From Planctomycetota bacterium (lineage in GTDB: Bacteria; Planctomycetota; Phycisphaerae; Phycisphaerales; UBA5793), in assembly GCA_013112555.1 (NCBI GenBank), contig JABFGK010000001.1, forward strand, positions 2,665,574-2,729,573: a stretch of DNA of 64,000 nt, read 5' to 3'. The stretch's first letter is position 1. Every line of letters begins with the position of its first letter. The position numbers and the translations under genes are program-made. Shown in pieces: positions 1 through 8,820 of this stretch. Below the pieces are notes generated by a model. It was not told where the DNA came from. It did no database searches and worked only from the letters and a program-made list of their open reading frames with translations.

Positions 1-15
1 GGGAATCGGGACTTC

Positions 16-765
16 CTACTCGACCAGGCTGACCCCGTTGACGTCCTTGATCAGGACGATCTCGCCGTTCTCCTCGTCCTCACAGACCACCTCAAGTGCC
101 ATCAGGGCATTCAATGCTGCTTGCTGCTCGGCCTGCTTCTTGTTGGATGCCCAACTCGATTCATGGCGGGTCCCGCCGATCTCGACGGCGACCTCGAAGC
201 ACTTGGCGTGGTCGGGCCCGTTTTCGTCGAGCAACACATAGGAGGCTGCCTGCCCGAGGCAGCGTTGCGCATACTGCTGCAGGATGGACTTGAAGTTCTG
301 CTGGTGGCCGCTGTCGGCTGCCTTGCCGATGATATCACTCAGCTGATCGAGGATGAAGGTGCGGGCCGGCTCGATCCCGCCGTCCAGGTAGATCGCAGCG
401 ATGATGGCCTCAAACACGGCCGCAGCCAGGGAGGGTGGGACTCGGCTTTTTGTGATCATGCCCTTGCCGAGCATGAGATACTCATCCAGGGAGAGCGCCT
501 TGGAGATGCGGGCACAGGTACGACGGGAAACGGCCGTGGACTTGATCTTGGTCAGATCCCCTTCAAGAAGATCAGGATACTGCTCAAAGAGGTACTCGCA
601 GACAACGGCCCCGAGTACGGCATCCCCGAGGAACTCGAGCCGCTCGTTACTTGCAAGCCGGTTCTCGGCAAGGGAGGCATGGGTGAAGGCTTCCGTCAAC
701 AGGTCCATGTCCGTGAACGTGTAGCCGATAACCTGCTGAATCTGATTCCGTGTTTCCTGATCCAT
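16..765 (-). CDS. rnc: Ribonuclease III
   Basis: Endoribonuclease that cuts double-stranded RNA in rRNA and mRNA processing. The 249-residue product has the RNase III signature NERLEFLGDAVLG at residues 40-52, containing the catalytic acidic residues E44 and D48, and a C-terminal double-stranded RNA-binding domain from about residue 170 (FKSILQQYAQ through KKQAEQQAALNALMAL). The length matches bacterial RNase III. The reading frame continues 33 codons upstream, but homology begins at the ATG at 765, so that start is chosen. The gene sits at the left edge and its downstream neighbour is outside the window. Identification is firm; the start is an inference. Confidence 0.96.
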   Translation of the reverse strand: MDQETRNQIQQVIGYTFTDMDLLTEAFTHASLAENRLASNERLEFLGDAVLGAVVCEYLFEQYPDLLEGDLTKIKSTAVSRRTCARISKALSLDEYLMLGKGMITKSRVPPSLAAAVFEAIIAAIYLDGGIEPARTFILDQLSDIIGKAADSGHQQNFKSILQQYAQRCLGQAASYVLLDENGPDHAKCFEVAVEIGGTRHESSWASNKKQAEQQAALNALMALEVVCEDEENGEIVLIKDVNGVSLVE

Positions 766-1382
766 GCTCTGCCTACCCAAGTATGTGGCACAGGCCACCG
801 GCACCGATGCGCGTGCCACGAGCAGCCTGGTGACCCGCTGACGACCTGGGCCGTGCGGGGACACACCGAACCGATTCGGCAGTCAGACAGATTGGTGTCG
901 TCCTGAAATCGGATCGCCGTGCGGGAGGCCGCTCGGGACATCCCGTGTTGCGAAGCATGGGCAGGTATTCTCGCAAGCCGATCAGCGGCAAGGACCTACA
1001 CGAGTGCATGACCGCCGGCCTCGTCGGCTGGGAGAGCACATGCCCACTCAAGCCACGATATGCAGATGTCCGCGTCTGATCCTGCCTCAGGCAGGGCAAT
1101 GATGACCCGAAGGCTCATTCTGCGGGCATTGCAGCACTTTTGTAGTGGTATCGGCTGGTTTGACCGGTGGTATAAGGCTATCCTACGCGGCTTTCAGGCA
1201 TGACGGCCCACCGCCTCGCCTGCCTGTTGGCGGTATTCAACCGGTATACAACGATGGCACGCGATCGCCAGAGAGTCGGAACCCACTGCAGGCTGTAACC
1301 GCCTGCCGAGGAATGGCTTGCCGGAGGCTGGAGCAGGTCGATCGAGTCGAGCCAGGCACGCGGTATGGTGAGGTAGCGAACG
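766..1382. other. Intergenic region between rnc and rpmH
   Basis: A 617-bp divergent region. It must hold the rnc promoter (minus strand) and the rpmH promoter (plus strand). I see one possible 40-codon reading frame (957-1079) and a short hairpin just after it (CCTGCC, loop TCA, GGCAGG at 1081-1095) without a T-run. A TTGACC hexamer and a TATAAG hexamer near 1158-1175 are too close together to form one good sigma-70 promoter. Longer frames here lack recognisable sequence. Confidence 0.5.
957..1079 (+). CDS. Possible 40-residue small protein, unknown
   Basis: An ATG-started frame of 40 codons (starts MGRYSRKPISGKDLHE, ends YADVRV) with about three quarters G or C at third positions, as in the surrounding real genes. 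A stem-loop follows two bases after the stop. No good ribosome binding site precedes the ATG, and I recognise no family. It could be a chance frame; recorded because the composition is coding-like. Confidence 0.22.
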   Translation: MGRYSRKPISGKDLHECMTAGLVGWESTCPLKPRYADVRV

Positions 1383-1517
1383 ATGCATTATCCAAGACGA
1401 GTCAGCAAGACCAAGCGAGTACGGAAGTTCGGATTCCGGGCACGGATGAAGACGAAGGCCGGGCGAAAGATGATCAATCGGAAGCGCCGAATGGGCCGAC
1501 GGATCAACGTCGTCTGA
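1383..1517 (+). CDS. rpmH: 50S ribosomal protein L34 (bL34)
   Basis: Smallest protein of the large ribosomal subunit, located near the polypeptide exit tunnel. The 44-codon frame starts [20 protein letters not shown] and carries the L34 hallmark [20 protein letters not shown] followed by a short basic tail. GGTGAGG lies about 8 bases before the ATG and is a plausible Shine-Dalgarno site. The N-terminus MHYPRR differs from the common MKRTYQPS type. In most bacteria rpmH is followed by rnpA; here the next gene is a convergent VOC gene, so that pairing is broken. Confidence 0.93.
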   Translation: MHYPRRVSKTKRVRKFGFRARMKTKAGRKMINRKRRMGRRINVV

Positions 1518-1611
1518 TGGAAACGCGACTCATCCGACAAGAACCAATATCCGGTCGAGTGTTTGGATGGCACCCGACCGGTTTTGTGTTTTTGGTGCCG
1601 GATGGCTGGGG

Positions 1612-2007
1612 TCAGGGGCAATTGGCATCGACGACCCAACACGGATTGCCTTCGGGATCGCAAAACGCACCGGCCCAGAAGTCATGCTTCTCGTTGTAGA
1701 TCGGCCCGTGGTCGACGGTGGCACCGTGCTTCTCCACGAGTGCCAGAAATTCCTGCACATCATCTGCTTCGAACTGCAGAATGACCGTGTTCCGGGAACG
1801 GTCACCCGGTTCGACCTTCATCTCGCTGGCCAGCGCAATACCGATCCGGATCCCACCGGGCGATTCCAGATTGCAGTAGTGCATGCCCTCCTGTTCCCAC
1901 AGGTTGGTCACGGTCATGCCGATGACGTCGCGGTACCAGGCCATGAGTGCCTGGAAGTCGGATGCGAGGATGACGGTTTCACGGGGGCGGAGGTCAGGGG
2001 GGGCCAT
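1612..2007 (-). CDS. VOC-superfamily (glyoxalase/bleomycin-resistance-like) protein
   Basis: A 131-residue single-domain protein with the vicinal-oxygen-chelate pattern: an N-terminal beta-alpha unit (ETVILASDFQALMAWYRDVIGM), a central strand with SPGGIRIGIAL, and a C-terminal half ending FCDPEGNPCWVVDAN, the typical 'DPdGN' turn of the family. Members bind a metal and include dioxygenases, isomerases and antibiotic-binding proteins; the substrate cannot be read from sequence. It lies downstream of ychF on the same strand across a 116-bp gap and converges with rpmH. Confidence 0.85.
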   Translation of the reverse strand: MAPPDLRPRETVILASDFQALMAWYRDVIGMTVTNLWEQEGMHYCNLESPGGIRIGIALASEMKVEPGDRSRNTVILQFEADDVQEFLALVEKHGATVDHGPIYNEKHDFWAGAFCDPEGNPCWVVDANCP

Positions 2008-2123
2008 GGGAGTCTCCGTTCATGACTGCACGCGACCGGGAAGAGTTGATCCGGCCGATCCGATCTCGCATCCGGATGCTCGATCGGCTCAACCGGCTTG
2101 ATTGGGCCCACGCACAGGCGCCG

Positions 2124-3245
2124 TCACACGTTAAACAGGAAGTGGCAGACATCGCCATCCTGGATGACGTAATTCTTGCCCTCGACGCGCATGTGGCCGG
2201 CCGTCTTGATTGCCTGTTCTGAGCCGTACTGTTCAAGGTCAGTGACGGAATAAGTTTCGCACCGGATAAACCCGCGCTGAATATCGCTGTGGATGACGCC
2301 GGCCGCATCAGGGGCGAGCGAGCCGTTGGGAATTGTCCAGGCACGAACCTCTTTCGGGCCGGCGGTATAGAAACTCGATACGCCGATGAGGGCATAGAGC
2401 GACCGAGCCAGGACAGCCAGGGCCGGCTCGGTCAGGCCCATCGCTTCGAGCATCTCATCGTGTTCAGCCGGGTTGCTGATTTCTGCCAGTTCCGCTTCGA
2501 GGCTGGCGCTGACCGGCACCAGGCCGGCATGCTCGCCTTCACGGTCTCGAACCCAGTCGCGCAGACTCTTGACGTGTGCCACGGACTCGGGATCGGCGGT
2601 TGCCTGGGCAATATCGTCTTCACTGATGTTGGCAACATAGAGCACGGGTCGAAGCGTGATCATGCCGAGGGCACGCAGTTCCTTGCGCTCTTCGGCGGTC
2701 CAGTCCTCAAAGCGAAGCGGCCGCTCGGACTCAAGGACGGCAGCCGCCTTCTGCCCCACTTCGATTCGTTTCAGCGCCTCGGCATCCTTCCCGATCCGGG
2801 CACGCCGCTCGGCCTTGCTGACGGCACTCTCGATGACCTCAAGGTCGGCCAACAGGAGTTCGGTTTCGACCTCCTGTGCATCGCGGACCGGGTCGAGCGT
2901 GTCATGTGTATGGCTCACATCCTCGGACTCGAAGCAACGGACCACGTGTGCCATCGCATCAACCTGGCGGATATGTTCGAGAAAGGCGTTACCCATCCCC
3001 TCGCCCTGCGATGAGCCGGGGACGATGGCCGGGATATCTACGAGATCGACGTTCGCGTGGACGATCTTCTTGGTGGGGACAAAGCGGCTGATGATGTCGA
3101 GCCGATTGTCGGGCACGATGGCTGAGCCGCGAATCGGGTGCGTCGTGGTAAAGGGATAGTTGCTCACCTCGACGGTCATACCGGTGAGGGCTTTGAACAG
3201 GGCGCTTTTGCCGACGTTGGGGAGTCCAACGATGCCTATTTCCAT
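2124..3245 (-). CDS. ychF: YchF/OLA1 family P-loop ATPase
   Basis: Conserved OBG-family nucleotidase that prefers ATP to GTP and associates with ribosomes; linked to stress responses. The 373-residue product begins MEIGIVGLPNVGKSALFKAL, containing the G1 P-loop. The specificity motif reads NISE rather than NKxD, as expected of YchF. The C-terminal TGS domain covers about the last 85 residues (FYTAGPKEVRAWTI through GDVCHFLFNV). The ATG at 3245 is chosen because homology starts exactly there; the frame continues upstream into sequence unlike the family. Transcribed divergently from the subtilase gene. Confidence 0.97.
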   Translation of the reverse strand: MEIGIVGLPNVGKSALFKALTGMTVEVSNYPFTTTHPIRGSAIVPDNRLDIISRFVPTKKIVHANVDLVDIPAIVPGSSQGEGMGNAFLEHIRQVDAMAHVVRCFESEDVSHTHDTLDPVRDAQEVETELLLADLEVIESAVSKAERRARIGKDAEALKRIEVGQKAAAVLESERPLRFEDWTAEERKELRALGMITLRPVLYVANISEDDIAQATADPESVAHVKSLRDWVRDREGEHAGLVPVSASLEAELAEISNPAEHDEMLEAMGLTEPALAVLARSLYALIGVSSFYTAGPKEVRAWTIPNGSLAPDAAGVIHSDIQRGFIRCETYSVTDLEQYGSEQAIKTAGHMRVEGKNYVIQDGDVCHFLFNV

Positions 3246-3410
3246 GGTGGGTTCCGGGGCTTGAGTGAGGGATCGTGGTTCGTATGGGTATGGTAGCCGC
3301 CCCCCGATGCGATGACGCATCGCCCCCCGGCAGAGCCGGCGGCTAACGGGCGAAATCCTCTTGTGCCATCTGATCTTCATTGGTATCTTGGGGGGTTGGA
3401 GGATGACACA

Positions 3411-5153
3411 ATGAATAAGCATGGGCGCAGGGCTGCCTCGTGGTGTGCGATAGGTGCCGTCATTTTGATGACCGGGCCGATCGTCGCTGCAGAGCAAATG
3501 GTTCCCGTCACGATCAGAATGCGGGCTCAGGCCGATTCAGAGATACTGGCAGAGGCTGCCTCGATCCCGGACAAACGGGTTCGACGCGAGACGGTGATCG
3601 GGCTGCTCAAAGACATTGCAGCGTCCAGCCAGGGGGAGATTCTGGCCATACTCCAACGTGCTGAACAGACCGGGGATGCTGCCCAAGTCCGCTCCTTGTG
3701 GGTCGCCAATGTGATCGGGGCGCGGGTCAGCCCTCAGGTGCTGGCACGACTGCAGTTACGAGATGACGTGGCACGGATCACCGTCGAACAAGAGGTCGGC
3801 CTCGATGTGCTGCCGGCAGAGATGGCTTCCCCGGGCGGGGAGATCCTCCCGGCAAGCCTGACGTGCGGCATTGATCTGATCGACGCTGATCGGGTCTGGG
3901 ATGAGTTCGGCATCACCGGGCAGAATGTCATAGTGGCTGTGATCGATACGGGCTGCTGCATCACGCACCCGGACCTGGCCGGGCAGGTGTGGATCAATCC
4001 TGATGAGATCCCGAACAACGGATTCGACGATGACCACAATGGGTTTGTTGATGATGTCTACGGCTGGGACTTCGAGCACCATATCAACGATGTGAACGAT
4101 TCCGTCGGGCACGGGACCCATGTGACCGGCACGATCGCGGGCGACGGCACCAACGGGCAGCAGACCGGGGTGGCTCCGGGCCTGTCGTTCATGACGCTCA
4201 AGTTTTCAAACAGCCTGTCAGGCGAGCAGAGTGTATGGGATGCCATGCAATACGGGCTTGACAACGGCGCCGATGTGATCAACGGCAGTCTTGGGTGGAG
4301 TTACCTGCACAGCCCGGATCGGGCAACGTGGCGACTCGTGTGTGAGAACACGATGGCAGCGGGCGTCGTGCTGGTCTATGCCGGTGGCGGTCTGGGGTGT
4401 TTCAACCCACCGTGGGATATCACTACCCCGGGCGATGTGCCGGATGTGATCACCGTGGGTGTGACCGATTGCAGCGACACGGTGGCCTCGTTCACCAGCT
4501 GCGGGCCGGTCACTTGGCAGGATGTGGAGCCGTACAACGACTGGCCGTACCCGCCCGGGAAGATGAAACCATCGGTGGTGGCCCCGGGTGTGGATACGTT
4601 ATCCACTTCGTTTGATTGCGATGGGTATGTCTCGATGAGCGGCTCGTCGATGGCAACCCCGCATGTGTCCGGGACGGTGGCATTGATGCTGGCTGCGAAT
4701 CCGACATTGGATCAGGCATCGGTATGGGACATCCTGAGAATGACGTGCCTTGACCTGGGCGATCCCGGCGAGGATAACCGGAGCGGGGCCGGCCGAGTCG
4801 ATGCCTACGCTGCGGTGCAGGCTGCACTGGCAGCCGACGGTGGGCGCGTGACGCTGACGGTCGAGTCGCTGTGCCCCGGTGCCGGGACGGCCGTGCTGAC
4901 GGCCGGGAATGTTCAGCCGGGTGCGCAGGTGGCGTTTGCCTACTCGATGAAAAACGGATCAACAAGGGTGCCGGGATGCCCGGGGGTGTATTCGGACCTG
5001 CGAAATGCGCAGTTGGCCGGGTTCGCGGTGGCCGACGGGTCCGGCCGGGCCGTGCTCGAGGGATATGCCCCGGCCCAGGCATGTGATCATGTGATGGTAC
5101 AGGCCGTCGATGTCACGGGCTGTCGCACGAGTCACGTCATGTTGTTGCGCTGA
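3411..5153 (+). CDS. Exported subtilisin-like (S8) serine protease with C-terminal exported-protein module
   Basis: A 580-residue S8 peptidase. A Sec signal peptide covers residues 1-27 (hydrophobic WCAIGAVILMTGPIVA). The triad is visible as D179 in AVIDTGCC, H234 in GHGTHVTG and S413 in SGSSMATPHVSG. Residues 28-150 form a propeptide-like region. Residues 480-580 form a separate module with PGCPG, AD..G and a terminal C..S pattern that recurs in three other exported proteins here. The ATG at 3411 follows TTGGAGGATGACACA, a good ribosome binding site, so an upstream in-frame start at 3312 is rejected. Probably a secreted or surface protease; substrate unknown. Confidence 0.93.
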   Translation: MNKHGRRAASWCAIGAVILMTGPIVAAEQMVPVTIRMRAQADSEILAEAASIPDKRVRRETVIGLLKDIAASSQGEILAILQRAEQTGDAAQVRSLWVANVIGARVSPQVLARLQLRDDVARITVEQEVGLDVLPAEMASPGGEILPASLTCGIDLIDADRVWDEFGITGQNVIVAVIDTGCCITHPDLAGQVWINPDEIPNNGFDDDHNGFVDDVYGWDFEHHINDVNDSVGHGTHVTGTIAGDGTNGQQTGVAPGLSFMTLKFSNSLSGEQSVWDAMQYGLDNGADVINGSLGWSYLHSPDRATWRLVCENTMAAGVVLVYAGGGLGCFNPPWDITTPGDVPDVITVGVTDCSDTVASFTSCGPVTWQDVEPYNDWPYPPGKMKPSVVAPGVDTLSTSFDCDGYVSMSGSSMATPHVSGTVALMLAANPTLDQASVWDILRMTCLDLGDPGEDNRSGAGRVDAYAAVQAALAADGGRVTLTVESLCPGAGTAVLTAGNVQPGAQVAFAYSMKNGSTRVPGCPGVYSDLRNAQLAGFAVADGSGRAVLEGYAPAQACDHVMVQAVDVTGCRTSHVMLLR

Positions 5154-5426
5154 CTTTGGTGAATCGGAACATGACAAGCCGATGATGATCCATACGCTAG
5201 GGCCTTGCATCAAGAGTCCCGGGATGCCTGACAGGTCCCGGGCGGCAACCGGGCGGATCATCTGATTTCCGCCACGGTGCCGAGGCCAGCCCCGGCGTGG
5301 GCCCGATGCGGTCGGAACTGCAGCAGTTTTGGATTTGCAGGATTCGGCAAAAAGCGATGTGACATCGTCGTCACACTCCACGCCAGCACTGGATACTCTC
5401 GATGCTGTGAAAAAGGGGTTCACAGC

Positions 5427-6671
5427 ATGGGACATCTTTCGCAGACACCGTACCAGGATGCCGCTGCAACGCTTTGCCCGGGACTCGGGCACGGGTTGGC
5501 TGACGGCGATTCGCTCGTCGCACCGCTCGTGCAATCGACCACGTTCGGTCGAGATCGAGTCGGGAGCACGGCACAACATCAGTATTCGCGCGTGTCGAAT
5601 CCGACGGTGGCCACGCTTGAAGAAGCGCTGGGCCATCTGGAGCAGGCCTTGCCGGCCACCTGCTTTGCCAGTGGGATGGCTGCTGAATCAGCCTTATTCC
5701 TGGGCCTGCTCAAGGCCGGCGACCACGTAGTATGCGGGCAGTCCGTATACGGTGGCACGACGCGATTGCTGCAACAGGTGCTTTGTGACCTGGGCGTCGA
5801 ATCAACATTTGTTGATGCAACGAACCTGCAGGCAGTCGCGCAGGCAATTCGTGCCACGACCCGGCTGATTTTCATCGAGACGCCGTCGAATCCGACGCTC
5901 GAAATCACGGACATTGCCGGCTGCGCGCACGTCGCGCACGAGGCCGGCGCACTGCTGGCCGTTGATAACACATTCATGACCCCCCTGCTGCAACGGCCGT
6001 TGGATCTCGGGGCTGACATCTCCGTGTATTCAACGACGAAGTTCATTGAGGGCCACTCGGTCGCGATGGGCGGGGCGCTGTTGACCCGCAACCAGACTCT
6101 GCAGGACCGTTTCTACTTTTTGCGCAAGTGTACCGGCGCGATTCAGACGCCGTTCAATGCGTGGCTGACGATCAATGGGCTGCGCACACTGCCATTGCGC
6201 CTGCGCCACCAGGCAGAAACAGCCGAGCAGGTTGCACAACAACTCGCCGATCAGCCGGGTATCAAGCAGGTGTATTACCCGACGCTGGGGACCACCGCTT
6301 CGCGTGAACTGGCACAAGCACAACATGAGGGGGCCCACGGTGCGGTCGTCACATTCGAGATCGACGGCTCGATCGAAACAGGTCGGCGTTTTGTTGAATC
6401 GCTGCGCCTGTGTACGCTCGTGGAGCACGTCGGCTCGACGCAGACGCTGATCACGCACCCGGCCACGATGACGCATGCCGATGTCCCGACTGAGCAACGG
6501 GCGGCAGTCGGCATCTCGGATACGCTGCTGCGCCTGTCAGTCGGGCTGGAGCCGGCTGAGGCGATCCTGAATGACATTCTGCAGGCACTCGCCTCGGCCG
6601 TCGAGTTCGAATCGGTGGCTCGTGAAGCGGGAGGACAGGGGGAGGGGCAGCCGTGTCACAGTGCCCGCTGA
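5427..6671 (+). CDS. PLP-dependent trans-sulfuration enzyme (cystathionine gamma-synthase family)
   Basis: A 414-residue Cys/Met-metabolism PLP enzyme. The PLP-binding lysine is in YSTTKFIEGHSVAMGG; other family marks are VQSTTF, YSRVSNPT, CFASGMAAES and DNTFMTP. The family includes cystathionine gamma-synthase, cystathionine beta- and gamma-lyase, and O-acetyl/O-succinylhomoserine sulfhydrylase, all in methionine and cysteine metabolism; sequence alone does not settle which. The start at 5427 is preceded by AAAAAGGGG. The last 19 bases overlap a short frame at 6653 that may be a decayed coupled gene. Confidence 0.92.
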   Translation: MGHLSQTPYQDAAATLCPGLGHGLADGDSLVAPLVQSTTFGRDRVGSTAQHQYSRVSNPTVATLEEALGHLEQALPATCFASGMAAESALFLGLLKAGDHVVCGQSVYGGTTRLLQQVLCDLGVESTFVDATNLQAVAQAIRATTRLIFIETPSNPTLEITDIAGCAHVAHEAGALLAVDNTFMTPLLQRPLDLGADISVYSTTKFIEGHSVAMGGALLTRNQTLQDRFYFLRKCTGAIQTPFNAWLTINGLRTLPLRLRHQAETAEQVAQQLADQPGIKQVYYPTLGTTASRELAQAQHEGAHGAVVTFEIDGSIETGRRFVESLRLCTLVEHVGSTQTLITHPATMTHADVPTEQRAAVGISDTLLRLSVGLEPAEAILNDILQALASAVEFESVAREAGGQGEGQPCHSAR

Positions 6672-6835
6672 TCGTCGTCGATCAGGAGAACCCGACATCG
6701 CTGGAGCGGGTGTTTCGGGTACTGAACTCGTGTGAGGCTTTGGGTCGATCAGACGCCGACCCCGCTGAAGGTTGTCGGCGGTGATCATGTCCTTATCGGA
6801 CGGGTTCGGTCTGATCGTGGTGGATACGGCCGATG
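6653..6835 (+). pseudogene. Possible decayed gene translationally coupled to the upstream PLP enzyme
   Basis: A GTG at 6653 lies right after GGGGGAGGGG, a strong ribosome binding site, and overlaps the stop of the preceding gene. The frame reads VSQCPLIVVDQENPTSLERV and stops after 43 residues at 6783. Coding-like sequence then seems to continue in the next frame (TPLKVVGGDHVLIG) to a stop at 6835. This looks like the frameshifted start of a lost gene, or a short leader-like peptide. I do not recognise a family. Confidence 0.3.
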
Positions 6836-7182
6836 AGTGCTGCTGCGATCAACTGTGCAGACGAGTCGCCCTCAACGCACTTTTCGGATCGCACAGATGT
6901 GCCGGTGCAACATACCCAGGGGACACCATAAGTGATCCTTCCCAGCAGGTTTGCGCCACTTCGTTTTGAACTCATGAGGAAATGCTCGATGTTTGCCGGT
7001 TGTCTACGGACAACGGGATCAGATTGCGCATTTTTCTATAGAGGCGGGTTGTGTCCTCCCAGGATTGGATCAGTATAAGAGTCTGAGAATCACCTTCTCG
7101 GGCCCAATTATTGGTCCGAGCGGGCTGGGTCGGGCACACCCCGAGATGTGAACCAACCAGATTCTTTTCAGAGGAAGACGTG
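6836..7182 (+). other. Upstream region of the beta-helix gene
   Basis: 347 bp with no supported gene. It should contain the promoter of the exported beta-helix gene at 7183. No clear -35/-10 pair, repeat or structured RNA was recognised. Confidence 0.4.
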
Positions 7183-8601
7183 ATGCTGAAAGAACTCGTA
7201 CCAACTCGATTCAGCCCGATGACGACTATTGCTGCGGCGGCGACAGGGCTGTTGCTGCTGAGCAGTTCGTCCTACGGCACGATCATCTATGTCCCCGGTG
7301 ACTATCCGACCATTCAGGAAGCAATTAACGCTGCCGTCAACGACGACGAGATTGTGGTGGCAGCCGGCACGTACTACGAGAACCCGATCGTTGACGGTAA
7401 GCGGCTGAGTATTCGCAGCGAGGCTGGGGCATCAGCAACGGTCATTGACGGCGGCGGGACTGACCCGGCCTTACGAGTCTACAGCGGCGGTGGTGAGATC
7501 ATCGGGTTTACATTGAAGAACGGGGAGGGAGCCCGAATCGGGTATGACGGCCAGCGGTGCGGCGGCGGTGTGGCTGCTCGCGACTCGACGGTGTCGATCT
7601 CGGAATGCGCGCTGATACAGAACACAGCCGACTGGGGCGGTGGGCTGTATGCCGAGCGGAGCACGGTGGTGGTGCAGAACTCCCACATCTCATTCAACGA
7701 CGGTGACTACTGGCTCGGCGTGTCAGGCGCGGGGATCAATGTCTCTGACTCTTCGACCGTGGACATCACGCAGTGTGTCATCCGACACAACTGGGGTGGG
7801 CCGGACGGGTACGAGGCGATCCATGTGGACCAGATGTGCACGTTGTACATCACCAGCAGCGTTGTGATCGACAACATTGACCCGAGCATCGGGCTTGGGG
7901 CACTGACGCTGTACTGCCGCGGCGTGACACGGATGTCCAACAGCGTTTTCTGGAACGGTGGGTTGGGCGGCGATGCGGACCAGGTTTTTGCGTACAACTG
8001 CATTGTCAAAGATCCCTGGGAACCGACCTGGAGTGGGACCGGCAACATCCTCGACGATCCCATGTTTGTGGATGCTGCCAACGGCGACTATCACCCCCTT
8101 CCCGGCTCTCCGCTGATTGACGGGGGTGACAACACGTATGTACCGGGACCGCTGGACACCGACTTCGATGGCAACCCGCGGATTATGGATGACGCCGGCA
8201 TGTCAGACCTGGGGCTGGGCGGGCCGCCGACGGTTGACATCGGTATCTTCGAGTATCAGGACACATCGCCGGGCGATCTCGACATTCGCAAGCCGACGCC
8301 GGGCGTTGCCAACTATGACAACACGTTCACCGTGGTGAATGCCACGCCGGGTGAGAGGATTCGCATGTTCGGCTCAGCCCGGACCGGCAGCACGCCGATC
8401 CCGGGTTGCCCGGGAATCACGGCCGGGATTACGGATGCGACGATGATCGGGACGGCCATCGCCGATGATCAAGGCATTGCGCAGGTGAGCATGTTTATTC
8501 CGAGGAACCTGAAGAAGCGAGACCTGTACATCCAGGCCCTGGAGCACACGAACTGCCGTCTGAGCGATCTGCAGACGATCAGGTTCCCATACGCCCAGTA
8601 A
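7183..8601 (+). CDS. Exported right-handed beta-helix protein with shared C-terminal module
   Basis: A 472-residue exported protein. After an N-terminal signal (TTIAAAATGLLLLSSSSYG) it begins IIYVPGDYPTIQEAINAAV, the usual opening of pectate-lyase-like parallel beta-helix proteins, followed by repeats such as GGGLYAERSTVVVQNSHISF. Near residue 310 the 'fvD..ngDYHPLPGSPLIDGGD' pattern closes the helix. Residues about 366-472 match the module also found at the ends of three other exported proteins here (IPGCPG, IADDQG, IQALEHTNC). The ATG at 7183 follows AGAGGAAGACGTG. Such proteins usually bind or cleave polysaccharide; no catalytic site is evident. A strong terminator follows. Confidence 0.85.
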   Translation: MLKELVPTRFSPMTTIAAAATGLLLLSSSSYGTIIYVPGDYPTIQEAINAAVNDDEIVVAAGTYYENPIVDGKRLSIRSEAGASATVIDGGGTDPALRVYSGGGEIIGFTLKNGEGARIGYDGQRCGGGVAARDSTVSISECALIQNTADWGGGLYAERSTVVVQNSHISFNDGDYWLGVSGAGINVSDSSTVDITQCVIRHNWGGPDGYEAIHVDQMCTLYITSSVVIDNIDPSIGLGALTLYCRGVTRMSNSVFWNGGLGGDADQVFAYNCIVKDPWEPTWSGTGNILDDPMFVDAANGDYHPLPGSPLIDGGDNTYVPGPLDTDFDGNPRIMDDAGMSDLGLGGPPTVDIGIFEYQDTSPGDLDIRKPTPGVANYDNTFTVVNATPGERIRMFGSARTGSTPIPGCPGITAGITDATMIGTAIADDQGIAQVSMFIPRNLKKRDLYIQALEHTNCRLSDLQTIRFPYAQ

Positions 8602-8634
8602 GATTCGGTTGCATGATTCTTCCTTTCAAGAAGT

Positions 8635-8672
8635 GGGCTGCCCTGACGGTAAGGGGCAGCCCTCTTTCTTTT
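8635..8672 (+). terminator. Rho-independent terminator of the beta-helix gene
   Basis: A perfect 9-bp stem (GGGCTGCCC at 8635-8643 with GGGCAGCCC at 8654-8662), a 10-base loop and a T-rich tail. It begins 34 bp after the stop codon of the beta-helix gene and separates it from the phosphate regulon. Confidence 0.85.
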
Positions 8673-8706
8673 GTTTCAGCAGCACCACATTTCGAAACCT
8701 GCGGAT

Positions 8707-8723
8707 TTCACACGAACTTAACG
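8707..8723 (+). promoter_or_regulatory. Candidate Pho-box half-sites upstream of the response regulator
   Basis: TTCACA (8707-8712) and TTAACG (8718-8723) are two direct hexamers spaced exactly 11 bp apart, matching the PhoP/PhoB direct-repeat layout and the four-repeat site before pstS. The pair lies about 100 bp before the regulator gene, which would fit autoregulation. Only two half-sites are present, so support is moderate. Confidence 0.5.
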
Positions 8724-8820
8724 CATCGGGCTCGATCAGCACACAATAATCAGAGAGTCGATGATCGGCCTTCAAGCCGAAGGCTCCATGTGGGCGATTC
8801 GAGAAGCGAGCAGGTGTCAC

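Noticed and set aside
121..906. A long plus-strand frame opposite rnc
   Set aside because: It is the antisense shadow of RNase III, whose signature and domains are unambiguous.
1145..1699. A 184-codon plus-strand frame spanning the rpmH region
   Set aside because: It overlaps rpmH in another frame and shows no recognisable sequence; the L34 frame explains the coding signal.
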